Part shown: positions 47,101-59,975 of the stretch, piece by piece
How the letters are laid out: every line of letters begins with the position of its first letter
Numbering within the stretch: position 1 is the first letter of the stretch
Assembly (NCBI GenBank): GCA_949361645.1
Contig: OX442432.1
Span: 4,033,990-4,097,989, forward strand
DNA: 64,000 bases
Origin: Spongilla lacustris
Taxonomy: Eukaryota; Porifera; Demospongiae; Spongillida; Spongillidae
Reading direction: 5' to 3'
Translations under genes and position numbers: made by a program
The notes under the pieces: generated by a model
Database searches by the model: none
The model's input: the letters and a program-made list of their open reading frames with translations, nothing else
Told to the model about the DNA's origin: nothing

Positions 47101-50100
47101 AATTCAGGTTATGTGCATGTACAATATGTTCAGCAGCACATCACTGTACACCAATTGTACGTCCTGATCCAGCACAAGCCATGTTTTTAATTGGTGTACA
47201 TTTGTATTTTCAGAATGACTTGCAGGAATTCTATTCCATTGTGGACTTCTGCAATCCTGGCATTCTGGGTCAGTTGTTATACTCTGGAGTGCATTCGTGT
47301 GTAGTAAAGTGAAGGGATAAGACATTATTGAGGTGAAAAATAAGATTTTCTATTTGCTCAGTTCAAATGATTATAAAGCTGCAGTATGTATGAAACAACA
47401 CCAATAACCTAGTTTCATGCTATTGGTTGGTCTTGTAAGATTTGCCATTTGCATAAGCTTTTGTACATATTCACCTCTGCATTTATGGGGCACATCTTAT
47501 TTTATTTTGTGTGTCTATTACGTGGCCTGCATGTGAGTATTTTTTCAAGTTTTCTATTTATTGTTATCTAGCGATGCATAAGAATCATTTGATAGGTGAA
47601 CTGCAAAGTTCATCTACCAAATGATTCTTACTCATTATAACTTGGACTGGATTAATAATTAACACTGAATTTTTAATTAGCCATACACTTTACTTTTGCT
47701 TGTCACCACAAGGTTGATGATGTTGGACACTGTCCCATGTACATGTACATATTTGAAATCTTGAATAAACTGGGTCATGATTACAGTATGCATGTACATG
47801 TATATGCAATAGCTTGCAAGCAACACTTCTATCCACATGTACATGCGCATGTAAAATCAATCTGTCTGTACCACTCTATATCCCATATAATAATGAACCA
47901 TAGCAAACATTTGGAATCAGTTATTGTGTACACTGTACATGTACACATATAAATAAACACCAAACCAAAATCATTATGTAGGAAGTCCACAGGTGATGCA
48001 GCACAATATTACGTGTACATGTATTGAAGCATGAAATTAGTATTTTTTTGCCCACCATTTTTGATCCTTTTAAATGGTGTTAGATACATTTACATTTACA
48101 TGTATCACTCCAATGGGTGCCTGTGGTACATATTTCCATGATGTAAATAAATGTATCTACATGTACATGTATGTCTATTTTTAAATCCAGATACCCAACA
48201 TAAGTGTCACCTACGTCTATGTGTACATGTGGTCATTTGGAAATAAGGGAGGTGGGAGATGGAAGGTGGGAGATGGAAGGTGGGAGATGGAAGGTGGGAG
48301 ATGGGAGATGGGAGGTGGGAGATGGGAGGTGGGAGGTGGGAGATGGGAGGTGGGAGATGGGAGGTGGGACCAGTGAAGGATCCAGAGCATCGTCATCACT
48401 TTGTGCTGTGTTAATCACTGAATTGATATCCTAAATAACATAATGTCTTATTCACAATTGCTATACTTAATTTTATTCTCTCATTTAGGCTCCCAAGCAG
48501 CTTTTCATCGTGTCTACGAAGATCCAATATTACAATCACGTTTGCCCACAGCCACAGTTGAAGACAAAGATGTGGGTGAAAATAGGGCCAAAGAGGTACA
48601 TGCCTTACTGTACATGTTATGTAGTATTACATCATCATTGATTGTACTGGCAATATCACATGCTGCACAACTGTAGCTGCTGTGTACAGGGTGTTCCTCA
48701 ATCAAGGAAAATTGTTTATAAATTAACCACAGGCAGTTAATTAACTGGTAATTGTTGTAAAAAGTTCTAACAGCTAAAGAAGACATGCTTGTGAAATTTT
48801 TTCTACAGGTGTACTTCCGTTTAGAAGTTATTCAAAATTGAAATCTTGATTTTTTTGATTTTCGCAATCTACTTGATTTAGGAGATTTATCAATAAATTT
48901 GGCAAGTTATTATTATTAAAATTCAAGAAAATGTTGGAGCTTTTGGATGCCTCTAAAATGATATGTATTAGATTAGGTGTTATGGGGAAATATTAATTAT
49001 AATTTCTTTGATTTAATATGTAGTTTGCTTACATCAAAATTTAAGCCCACGTTATTATTGCATTTAGCAACAATTTACTGTTTGTGGTCAATTTATAAAC
49101 AATTTACCTAATACCCTGTATACATGGTACGTGTACATGTATATGTGGCTATATTATGATCTTCATGTTGCCTTAGAGATTGATATTAATTTTGTCCTTA
49201 AATTTCACATTTACTGTATTGTCTGTATTTGAATATAATTTGTGTACATGTACATGTACAGGTATATGTATGTACCTTAGTACAGTAGAATGATAATGCT
49301 TGTGATAAAATACATGTACATGACCCACGTTTAATAACTGGAGTGGAAAATTGGATAGTGTAGCTCTTCGTTGCTGAGGCAAAGACTGTCAGTTTGTGTT
49401 TTGTGCAAGTCACCAGGCTGTGTGCTTTAAGAGAACATACGTGTGCCTGGTCTTTATTTTTCTTCCCCCTCGACATCATTTTCTCAGGGGAGCATAACTC
49501 GGGATAGGAATGGTTTTAAAGAGTGCCAATTGCACCAATAACTAACAGTCCTACATTTTGCAAATAGGCTTCTTCATTTTGAATATATTTTAGGACTGTT
49601 TTAGTTGTAAGATCCTACCAAACCTCACTTTAACATACTGTACCTTGTTTCCTTGCTTTTTGCACCACCAATCCTACATACCACCACTTTCTTGATAGAG
49701 AGGTTTTTGATTTTCTTTGATTTTTTATGTTTAGGGCTTCCCTATACATGTAATAAGCAGCTGCAAAATGTTATTTGCAGTATATATAAGGTCAAACAAC
49801 CACTAAACATGACCGTGATGTTGCTAGGCAGTGACAAGGTGTTACTAGTCTCTGTAACAGCTGGAGTTAAACCTAAGTGTAGTCCTCAGCTCTAAACTGT
49901 GGAACTTCTGGGGGTTGATAATGTAAAATTAATTTAGTTAGAATTAACAAAAATAAATAAAAAAAACATTCTCTATGAGAATGTTCGTGCTAGGGCTTTG
50001 CTTGGAAGAACCACAAGTGAAGTAGATTATAGTTTAGTGTAGCTCAGTAGTTAGTTTTCTGTAATGTGTATATCTGTATTGTAGAAATAACATTCATTAT

Positions 50101-53100
50101 AAAATTCTATGTATATACATGTAATATAATTAAAATCGTAGTATATTGGATTTGAAGGTAAGGAAGGAAACAAGGGTTCAGCTAGCAAAAGCAATACTCC
50201 TATGTTTTACTACCAAAAGTGCTAAGGACTAACGTTTTTCATATCATTGCCAATCCCTTGTTTCCTTCCTTCTGACAAGACCACTGCCTTCAGATCATAT
50301 ATACCACCAACTTTCTCAGAAAGGATTTTGTAAATTACTTGTAGAATATCCCATCCATTCCCATTCTAACCATCAAGTGGGCCATACACTTTTTTAATGG
50401 CATGTTTTCTACTTCTTAATTTATTTTGCACAGAACTTTTGATTGTACAGTGTTATTATTGATTTGCGATGGATGTCAGGAAATTAAATAAAAAGCATAA
50501 CACTTTGCCACATGGACCAACACCCCCAAGTCCGAAGTGGTCTCCAGCCTGTATAGCTTTGGTACTAAGGCTCTGGTGCAAGCCAATGTGTGGGCCCTTC
50601 TCTTAAAGTTTGGCTGCTCTCTCTCTCTCTGAAGCACTTTACCTTACCATTTGTAGCTACATGTACACTGGTGTACATGACCGGTGGGATTATAATACAT
50701 ATGTGTGCACTATTATTACATGTATTTATCCCGCTGCTGTATAATCTTTTATCTACATTATAAAAAATACAAAATGTGTTGTGGTCTTTTGGGGCTTGAT
50801 AGGTTGTGCCAATCAGACTTTTGGGTGTGTTGGTCGTGATATGTTTGTTTATGGATTGTGTGTAGCTCTTTAGATTGACATCATTGTTCTGCTTACGAAG
50901 AACACAGGAGTTGCAACGTGAATATCTACCAGCAAAAGGTATATCAATTTGTGCAGTTGAGTGCATACTGAGGCTCAATGTAGGAGGAATACACAAGCAT
51001 GTTCTGGTACATGTACATTTGCATACATGTACATGTACAGTGTTTTTCAGAGCATACAAAATATTGTAACTGGTCAATGCTGTGGTGCTCAATGTTACTT
51101 TAATAATTACATGTTCGTAATACCTGTAAAATTTACTTGACTGTTCAGTTAACTATATTTACATAAATGTATACACCCTGTGTTAGCATTTGGCTACCAA
51201 TCTCCTGTCACCTTCCTTCATCCCTACTCTGTGACTGATTTGTTAAGAGTACTTATAATCAGATTGCTGGCAATTCTTTCATGCTGTATACAGTGGAGAA
51301 TGTTGTGTTCTGCGAGATAACGTCCCTGCAGTTGAAGCTCTATGGACATATCATTCAGTCCAGCACACTCAAATCGTGTCTCAGCTGCCCCAGCGACAGT
51401 CCCCAGCACTTGGTGTGGATTGGGGTCCTGAAGAAGCTCTGCAATTCCCCAAGCCTCCTTCATCCAGCCACAAATGGAAATGCTGACAGCGACACATCAG
51501 TAGGTGAAGGCAGTGTGCAGATGTAGACCAAACTGGAGCGGGATACCTTCATGCATGCACTGTAGTATGTCCTTATGTAGTCCCATGAACATGTGGAATA
51601 TACCTGGTGCAGTAGAGGGTGTGCCTTTGTATTACCTCCCTATGCATGCACATCTTTGTGTACACATATACATGTAGCTTTAATACTAAAATATGATCAT
51701 TTTAGTGATGTCTGTAGTATTTTGTAAAGCAGACAGTTGCAGGAAAGGTTTATGTCCAACAGTGCTCACAATAAGTGTGTGTCAGTACATATATCATATA
51801 TGTACGTGATGTAGCTGATGGCTTGTGATTTGTTTTCTTTAAACTTCTTATAGTGTCAAAAGTAATAATTCAAATCCTACTGTCAAGATTTCATACTATA
51901 ATGAAATTACGCATTTCATGCTTCAGTCATTAAATGTGCTTCCCCTCACTACCAAGTCTTAGGCAATTGTCCTTCTGAGTACCCAAGTACACACAAATAC
52001 AGTACATGTATATTCATGTATTGTGTATTTATATGTCTTTTTAAATTTAGGGTGATTTATTTCCTTGGGTATCAGCAGCTTGTTCTCCTGATGACCTCAA
52101 AGGGTGTTCCATTGAGCATTCTGGGAAATTGAAAGTGCTGTTTAAAATGCTTCACTTGGTGCAGGCTGAAACAGGTGAAAAGATTGTTATTGTATCCCAC
52201 TACACTCAGGTGAGTATCGTGACCAAGAGGGGGTGGAAGTCATTAGGAATTGTTTGGCTTGGAATAGAAAAACAATACTTTGCTATAATGTTCATGTACA
52301 TGTGCATGTGTATTAGGATGCTTTTTTTCCCCTTCTTGTACATGTAGACCCTAGATCTGTTACAAAAATTGCTTGATGAAAGAGGATATACGTATCTAAG
52401 GCTGGATGGATCTACACCTACATCAAAAAGACAGTCACTAGTGGAACGTTTTAATAGCACATACTGTAAGGAATGTAAGTTGAATTAATAGAACTATTTG
52501 TGCCTACATTTAGATAATTGTAGCAAACATTCTGTTTATACGATCTGCTTTTTTTTCTTTCTATACACCAGTTGTGTTTCTTCTCAGCTCAAAGGCTGGT
52601 GGAGTGGGCTTAAATTTGATTGGAGCTTCAAGACTAGTACTCTATGACATTGACTGGAACCCAGCCAACGATTTACAAGTAAGGAAATGGGGTTCAGATT
52701 GTGTGTTGTGTGTATATATGTACATGTACCTGTGATTATTAAGTTTAGCTGTATTACATGTACTTATATTACTGATAGGCTATGGCAAGAATATGGCGTG
52801 ATGGACAGAAAAAGCAAGTCCACATATATAGACTCCTAACTGCAGTGAGTGTGAAGTGTTCAAAGCTATGTGTATGTTTACATGTAGGTTCATATTCAGA
52901 TACTGTACTGTGCATATACATGTACGTATACATGTACATGTAGGCTACAAGGGTGTCTACGAATGAAGGCAATGGTTTTATAGTTTTGTATTAGAATTGG
53001 ATACTGTACATACATGTAATTAGCTTACTCTGACATGGTAAACTAATTTTCAGCCCTGCATCCTATGCATTGTACCTATCTATTTGATCCAAATAAAATT

Positions 53101-56100
53101 CCCTCATTACTTGCTATTATCTCATCAAATTAATTGGATGAATTGTTTCTTATAAAACAGTGGAAATTACACACCACATTTATTTTAGTACCTTGTATTT
53201 TTGGGTTGATATTAAATTATTGTCAATATTAAAAATCCTCATGAAGTGTAGATGTACAATAAACATAATGATTTAAGCAAAAATCTATATGATAACATTT
53301 TATACATGTACATTTACATATACATGTATGTGTTAAAACCAACATAGAAATATGTTGGAATTAGATCAGCTTCTGAATCAACTGCATGAGAACTGGAAAG
53401 CAGATAATGAAGCCATCATATGTGCCGGAATCTAATTAATGGCAAACATGCCACTGCTGTCAACAAAAATTGAATTGTTGTAGTCTTCACTATTGCCATC
53501 ACTAGCTGGCAAATGGCTATCACCATTGACTGGGTCTATTCATTCCCTTTTTTTTTAGATTATGGTATCCAAAACATGTGACTGACAAATGCCTATTGTA
53601 CGTGTACATTTTGTACCTTCCAACTCTTAAATGTCAAAGACCTGTCATACCAATCTTTCCAGCAACACCAGTTGATACTTGAAGTTGCTTTCACTATAAC
53701 TGCGTCTTTCCATCCAATGCGTTGTAATAGTATTGACTATGCATGAAGAATTGCAAGGAAGTACACATGTACCAGTGTTTTTTTAATTGAAGACCATACA
53801 ATCAATTCTTGTTTGTTCTCTGTTCATCATGAATTTGCTTTAACTTGCATTCTAAGCAATTGTTTGTACTATGCATAGGACGTTGGGAGATTAAAGATTA
53901 AGCATATCCAGAAATGGCCCATACATACGCGGTCATACTATTTTACACATTGAATTTCAAAGATGTTTAATATACATGTACAGTGTACATGTATATGTAC
54001 TCTAAAAATCGATTTGATTATAATATGCATTTTTCATGTAATTATCATTAAGCACCCTTTTACTAAAATCAAGACAAATAAATTGATTTCAATTACGCAT
54101 ATATGTATTTAAAAGATGACGCAAGATATTATAAATATCATGTATAATATGTTTTTAATAATTCATGACGTCTACTGACGAAACTTTTGCTCACGTTCAC
54201 ATGTAACATTGATTTAATAAAATTAATTAATTTATAATACAGCGTGCCAAGAGGGTGTGGCACTATGATACTACTGCGGTATGCCCACGCATGCAATGTA
54301 TGTGCATAGATCGATAAGTCAGTTAGTTGATAAATAAATAATGCAACGCGTGCTGATAGGGACTTCTGCATGCTAGAATATGGACCAAACATTCAGAAAT
54401 CATGCGTGCACACATGCAATATGTTGTCTACTTGAATCAGCTACATGTAGTAGCTCGAACCAAGGATTATTAACTATTCCAATCCTTGCTCGAACCCAGT
54501 GGATTTATAATACTTGATGTGTCGTGCCATGTGGGATATGCCTCATGTCATTCTGTTTGTCAGTAGCACTCGCGGCATTATTTTCAAAGTAGTTGTCTGT
54601 TTCAGTGCTTACGCCGATTTTTATAGGACTAGCCTGGTAACGAAAACTCAGTTACACTTTCCACGCTTTTCTTGTTCATTTTACTAGTTATGAGCATTAT
54701 CCGTGCCTGCATGCGATGGTGATCAAATTATGCTGTCATAGTCTGGATTAATTAAGTGTGCATTATGCAAGACAATACGGTGCAAGATAACATGACTGCA
54801 CCGCTGCTAATGAATGCTTAGAAGTGCATGCGCAGTTTACCCATATATACATGTACATGTACAGTACGCGAAGAAAAGTCAAACCAGCTCTGGGACTTCT
54901 GCGTGCTATAGAGTATGCATGGACCAAACATTCAGAAATCATGTGTGCACACAGTATGTTGTCTACTTTAACTATTACGAACCCAGTGGATTTCGTCTGC
55001 GATATGAATCAACGATGACTTAGCTTTTTACCTCTAGTCTTATAAACTCAATATACAACTTCTAGACTTAAGACTACATGTACATGTACTGTAATCTAAA
55101 CAGCGCTAATTAGTCATTCTATCTTGTTTATTAATATACAACCTTTCTCTTAATACCGGTATATTATCTCTGACTGTACACGCTAGCTGGCATGATCGCA
55201 AATTTCGACAGGTCACAAAATTCAACAGGCGTTTATAATTAGCTGTTCGCAAAGCAGACTGCTTGCATAAGTGACATGTTACCCAAGTGGGGTTGGAAAA
55301 ATTTGAACGATTATGAAGCAATATTTGCGGCATAAAATTAGAATCGGAGCGCCACTTTGGCGAATCACGTCTCAGTTCTTGTATTTCGAATCCCTCTCCC
55401 TTCCCTCCCCCTCCCCACCCCCATCCCCACCCCCGTTTTCATACTCAACCAGGGCTAATTTAATCAGGTCATAAAATTCGAACCCCGGCCCCTTACCAAA
55501 ATACTGATACTGCCCCTGCCAAGCGGAGATGTGGCCACTGGCCAGTAATAGTTTGTTAACATTTGTGAGTTAATAAACCTAACTATAATTATTTAGTAAG
55601 CTACATGTACATTTACATACATGTAGCCAGCCGTGTTTCTGTTATGACTACCATTTATTCAATACTGCTCAAGATGGCGGCGCCAGTAACCAAACATTGT
55701 TCAAAGGCTCCTCGAACTAGAAAAGTCTATGTAATGGAAAAAAAAAAACAAATGGTATGAAAACGTGTATCAATGTGCTGCAAATCTTAATAAAGGGTGG
55801 CAACTCAATTTTTCGTAAATATTCAATTAAAAAAAAACAGTGGAATACAATAATTAGGTCAGAAAACGTTGATTTTGTGTACACGTTAATGGGAAGCTAC
55901 ATGTATATTTTGCTTCCCCGAACTGAAATCTTCAATGTAATGGTATAGATATTTGCATCTTACAACCTTTCTACACGTAATGAGGTGGCAAATGTATTAT
56001 AACTTGTGGTTAGTTAATAAAATTCAAGAGTAGCCATTTTTCATACATTTAAATAGGTGTAAGTCTAACTTTGTTGTGAATAAATATGAACCATTAGCAA

Positions 56101-59100
56101 ATAACATACCCCTGTGTACTAACGGAACACATGCTATAGGATGTCTTTTTGAACACCATCACTTTCCTGGTGACCGCCGATTTCTGCATATGGTAGCTAT
56201 ATCAAAGCACTGTCACAGCAAAATTGGTATCCTTAGAAAATGATCTCCTCCCCGGACCAATTTTGGCAGTCAAAGTGGTCCCCTTTCCTTTGGTCACCAA
56301 AAATGGTCCCACCTGATAAAAAGTAGTCCCCTGCATGGACCAAAACTGGCAGCTATCAAAATTGGTCCCCCTTATTCACCTTGCTTCAGAAATTAACTAC
56401 TGAACAAGATTGTAAATGAAATTGAACACATACGTGTATTTAAATGAAACTGCTTGATAGCAAATTTAATGTTTACTACTGACAGCAACACATCTTTTGC
56501 ACAACCATAAATTTACCCTTCCTTTTGCCTTAACATCTTCGCAGCATTTTTGGTAGCACTCTTTACAGAGCTTGCAATGAATGTGTTCTGCATGTTTAGT
56601 GCCATGCTTGCTCCAAGATTTCTTGCAACTGCAAAATACTGGAATAACCTGTAGATGATGTTTCATTTGCTTTTGATCATATAGAACACGTGATGAGGAT
56701 CCTTTCCTGTGCACAAAGGTACAGCATTGAAAGACTGCAACCGTGCAGCACTTTTGATATCAAGCTCTGAAAAATTATTTGATTGCAGTGTTGCTGTAGA
56801 GAACTGATATAGGGAAATTTCCTCAAAATCCTTCAGAGGCTGTATTGCTGACAGTGTTACTTTCAGTTGCTATGTATGGCTTAAGATGTCCTCCAGTGGC
56901 GCAGATCGTTTATTGACTTAATCTGTTCAAGAAGATACTTGCCATGTTTTTTCACCTTTGCATTTTTTTTCTTGTAAAGTCTATACATATAAGTTACCCG
57001 TGGCAACCCTGTTTAAACACAAGTAGCACTGTGCTTTCTGTCATTTTTGTCTTTTCAATTAGAGAGTTGTGTTTTTGATTTTAAGCTTTCACAATCCTGA
57101 GCGTCTGCAAATGTTTACAAACGTTTAGTAGGGCTATCTTTGCAGGTCTCTATTTCAATTGGCAATTTTGCCTGCCGTCCAAAATTTAACTCAAATGGAG
57201 TACATGTACTTTTAGTAGATACAATGTACATTGAAGTATTGTAGATACAGGTACATGGGGTAGTAGGGTACTAGCTGTCATGTTGTCAAGTACCGTCAAC
57301 CAAGTATACTTCTTTGTCAATGGAATCCACAATGGTTTTACTCATTTTACACAACACATAATCGTTAGCGACACAACACGTGCTACTGAGGTGATGGGAG
57401 GGGGGAGGGGGAAGGGCCTAATTTATGCATGCTCGGACCAATCCAAATCTGGTCCGGGAGGACCAGTTTTAGAGGGGACCAATTTTGTCGTAAAATCAAA
57501 TTTATCAGACCTCTGTTCAGTAGGGGGCTGGTTGTAAAAAATTTGTATCTTTTTAAGTATTAGCGATTGAAAAAAAAAAAAAAAGAAATGTAGGTAGTGG
57601 ATGTTGTGTGCTCAAATACAAATAATGAGAGCCTCCAAGTGAAGTACTGTCAGTTACAATTATAGTTTTTGTGATTTTTACAGTGGCACGTAATTGTTCG
57701 TTCTCAGTATTGACGTTTATATTCCAATCAAAAACGGCATAAACACAAGTTGAATATGGGCTGCTGTGGAGTGCATTAAAAATCCAAATATCAATTCCAG
57801 TTGAACAACTAATGTGATTTTTCTATGACAGGAGTGATAATCCCAAAACGGCATGGGGTCAGTTGTCACATTCAAATTGTATTCAGACAGTTGCCCAAAG
57901 TGAAGCATGCAGCAGAAGAAGTGCACATGTAATGAATTAAGATCATTGAAAAAGTAGTAGACCCTATGGTTTTTTTTGTAGCTATACATATACTTTGCTG
58001 ATTCATGGTGGTCACAACTTGAAACTGAAAATTTTATTTTTGCTAAGTTTACAAATGATATATGAAAATATAATAAACTTCTTATACTGTATAGGGCTTT
58101 CAGCTGAGGTAATACAATTTTTATTAAAGTTAAATACTGTGACAACCAACCTGGGCACGGGGCTGATTGGCACAATGAATGTTACCCCATATATTTAAAT
58201 TTTTAATTATATTTAATGATGTTGCTTTTAAAAATAAACTGAAATAGCCAAAGTGTGCGTATATGATGTGCTTTTATTATGCATTAAATATTACTTTGAT
58301 TAGCACTTTCAACACAATATGAAGTACAAAAAGTGTGACAAGGGCCCCGGTCTACCCTATATTTATGTTTATGGAAGAGATAGTGCCTGACTATAATTTC
58401 AGTGTTGATTACTTGTTAGTCACATGCACATGAAACTACATGTAAATGTAAATAAACACTATTTTTGAATGGACATTTGAATTCATAGTCAACATTACAT
58501 GTAGCCCAGAGTGCTTTGGGAGAACTAATGCTTTGATAACATTGACAGTACATGCAGTACATTGCTCACATGCATTACCTACATGTACCTCAGACCTAGG
58601 CTAACTTTATTTGCTTCCTCACTACAAGGGTACTCTTGAAGAAAAAATCTATCAACGTCAGATATCAAAGTATGGTTTAAGCACTCTTTTAAATGAACCA
58701 ATGAAAATGTCAGGAGATTCAGTTCAGTTTTCTCCTGAGGAGTTAAGGGTATGTGTATTTCCTACACTGGTTTATTTGGTGTCGTTATTAATTTTCTCCA
58801 TAGGATCTGTTTTCTCTCCCATCCGGTACAAGTTGCCAGACTCATGATCTTCTTGACTGCAACTGTCAGAAAGTACATATGAGATCATAATCATAATATC
58901 CATAATACCATCATATTCAAGACCTAGGGATCAATTACATTTCATATCTTGAAATGCCAATGTTCAGCTAAATAAAATTTGAAAACAGCAATATATAATT
59001 GTGTAGCTGGTCACAAATTGACATATGATATTATTATTTCAGAAGGCTACTGTATCTAATGAACCAGATGTCACTGAACCTAAGTCATTGTCTTCCAGAA

Positions 59101-59975
59101 AAACCCTAGTAAGTACATATATATTTACCATATATGGGATATGAGGTGCAGTTTCATCCATTGTATCTCTTAACATTTTGTCTTGATCCATTCAGTCTTG
59201 TATTAACCAAGACTATTTTAATCACTCCCACAGCATCACTGATATCACTTTTTATTTAATGTTTATAATTACCTGTAGTGATATTTTTTGATGCATATTA
59301 CACTTAACTCTTAATGAACTAGAAATGCAAATCATTGGTTACAATATTCATGATCAAATAACTGATCTGCTCAGTGTTTTTGTTAAATTTGCAAACAAAA
59401 ATAAGGCCATTAATGATTATGACTTCAATATTAAGTACACAGGTTTGTTGCCATATTTTGAGCATTACATACATGTTGATATTGCCAGTGGTCACTATAA
59501 GAAAAGTAGTAGTTTATTTCAATTGCTGTACTGCTAAATTGATTCTTTAGGATATGGCTAAGATGGACGGATTGAAGAATTGGATTCACTTAAGTCGTCC
59601 TGTTGATTACATTTCATGCAATGTGAGTTATCAAACCTGCAAATGGATAATTATATAGCCTTTTGAAAGCATGAGCAATTGGTGCAAAAGAGGATTGCTG
59701 CATGCTTAGGTTATTGCTGCAGTATTCTGCAATGCAATTTTGTTCTATTGCAGCAAATAAGTGTAATCAGTACTTCCCTATTCATCGTTTTTGATTCATG
59801 TATTAGTTGAGTAAACTGTGCTAAACTGAGAACTTTCACTCTACAATAATAAATGTGTACAGTAATCATGTATACATGTAAACTCTTTGTAATAGTAATT
59901 CTATTTTTGGTTTAGGACAAGCTGCTGGTCGAAGCATCTGACAATATTACCTTTGTATTCCAGAATAGAGTATAG
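39770..59975 (+). CDS. RAD54B: RAD54B recombination motor, 28 exons
   Basis: RAD54B is a nuclear SNF2-family dsDNA translocase that assists RAD51 in homologous recombination. Exons by homology and GT-AG sites: 39770-39865 (ATG), 40065-40222, 40363-40384, 40965-40986, 42328-42382, 42697-42784, 44517-44595, 44695-44759, 44973-45044, 45148-45302, 45364-45411, 45689-45770, 46103-46183, 46805-46954, 47051-47107, 47214-47268, 48489-48595, 50866-50938, 51294-51499, 52051-52209, 52348-52474, 52572-52678, 52779-52844, 58629-58748, 58804-58872, 59043-59108, 59551-59622, 59916-59975 (TAG). The sum is 2,517 nt (838 residues), all in phase. Motifs: N-terminal [11 protein letters not shown]54B-specific LKDLEGKDIAKG; Walker A DEMGLGKT (272-279); Walker B DEGH (377-380); [21 protein letters not shown] (motif V); IWRDGQ (motif VI); [12 protein letters not shown]-terminal [18 protein letters not shown] and the N-terminal domain favour RAD54B over RAD54L. 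Human RAD54B has 910 residues. A candidate AATAAA lies at 60195. Exon 1 and the micro-exons 3-4 (22 nt each) are the least certain. Confidence 0.95.
42403..42592. repeat. (GT)n-rich microsatellite in RAD54B intron 5
   Basis: Long GT runs broken by GTTT and GTAT units. It fills much of the 314-bp intron between exons 42328-42382 and 42697-42784. Confidence 0.95.
43222..43868. repeat. C-rich 28-29 bp minisatellite in RAD54B intron 6
   Basis: About 22 copies of CCCTCTCCCTCCATCCCCCC followed by ATACTTTGG (variants CTGTGG, CTGTAG; 6 or 7 C). The minus strand has four G-runs per unit (GGGGGG, GGAGGG, GAGGG and GG), so G-quadruplexes could form. The open frames across it (SLHPP.../GGWRERAK...) are artefacts. 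Confidence 0.95.
44098..44186. repeat. (ATCA)n microsatellite in RAD54B intron 6
   Basis: Starts with ATCGATCAATCGATCG and becomes pure ATCA, about 20 units. Confidence 0.9.
45850..46070. repeat. 26-27 bp minisatellite in RAD54B intron 12
   Basis: The unit CCCCTTATCAGCTGGTGTTA then CATGTAC occurs about eight times. It starts some 80 bp after the exon 12 donor and ends about 30 bp before exon 13. Confidence 0.9.
47580..47630. repeat. Short hairpin in RAD54B intron 16
   Basis: AAGAATCATTTG...GTGAACT and its inverted copy AGTTCAT...CAAATGATTCTT, 24-bp arms with two mismatches and almost no loop. Confidence 0.75.
48245..48370. repeat. G-rich 14-bp tandem repeat in RAD54B intron 16
   Basis: Roughly nine units of GGGAGATGGAAGGT/GGGAGATGGGAGGT. 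No C occurs in the core array, so the plus strand is pure purine plus T with runs of three Gs. Confidence 0.9.
48687..49118. mobile_element. Mariner-like MITE, 432 bp, complete
   Basis: Terminal repeats CAGGGTGTT and AATACCCTG, flanked by TA on both sides as in Tc1/mariner elements. No ORF. Related to the interrupted copy at 24277-25194. Lies in RAD54B intron 17. Confidence 0.75.
49648..50346. mobile_element. Fold-back MITE family A, composite copies
   Basis: Contains ACCACCACTTTCTTGATAGA (49690), AACATTCTCTATGAGAATGT (about 49966), TTGGATTTGAAGGTAAGGAA (50148) and, inverted, TTGTTTCCTTCCTTCTGACA (50256) and TATATACCACCAACTTTCTC (50300). All are blocks of the element at 4357-4651. The arrangement suggests one complete and one partial copy in RAD54B intron 17. 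Confidence 0.75.
53935..54270 (-). repeat. Dispersed repeat family C, copy 2
   Basis: Reverse-complement match to 7150-7350 (see there), enlarged by a TACATGTACAGTGTACATGT insertion near 53980. Lies in the 5.8-kb RAD54B intron 23. Confidence 0.7.
54360..55000. repeat. Direct duplication about 530 bp apart in RAD54B intron 23
   Basis: 54360-54510 and 54893-54995 share GGGACTTCTGC, GGACCAAACATTCAGAAATC, GTGTGCACAC, ATGTTGTCTACTT and CGAACCCAGTGGATTT in the same order. Confidence 0.8.
56358..57489 (-). mobile_element. Possible DNA-transposon relic with Cys-rich ORF
   Basis: CAAAATTGGTCCCC near 56358 and its complement GGGGACCAATTTTG near 57476 bound about 1.1 kb inside RAD54B intron 23. On the minus strand 56466-56714 is open and reads [25 protein letters not shown] and LWLCKRC: eight or more Cys plus His that could bind zinc. 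Upstream (about 56715-56850) a second frame looks coding-like ([19 protein letters not shown]), suggesting a frameshift. I do not recognise the family. A zinc-binding end of a transposase is a guess. Confidence 0.35.

Noticed and set aside
50565..51092. 175-residue minus-strand ORF
   Set aside because: Antisense to RAD54B exon 18 and its intron; no domain, and the plus-strand exon explains the constraint.
57717..58175. 152-residue minus-strand ORF in RAD54B intron 23
   Set aside because: No motif; composition is that of AT-rich intron DNA.
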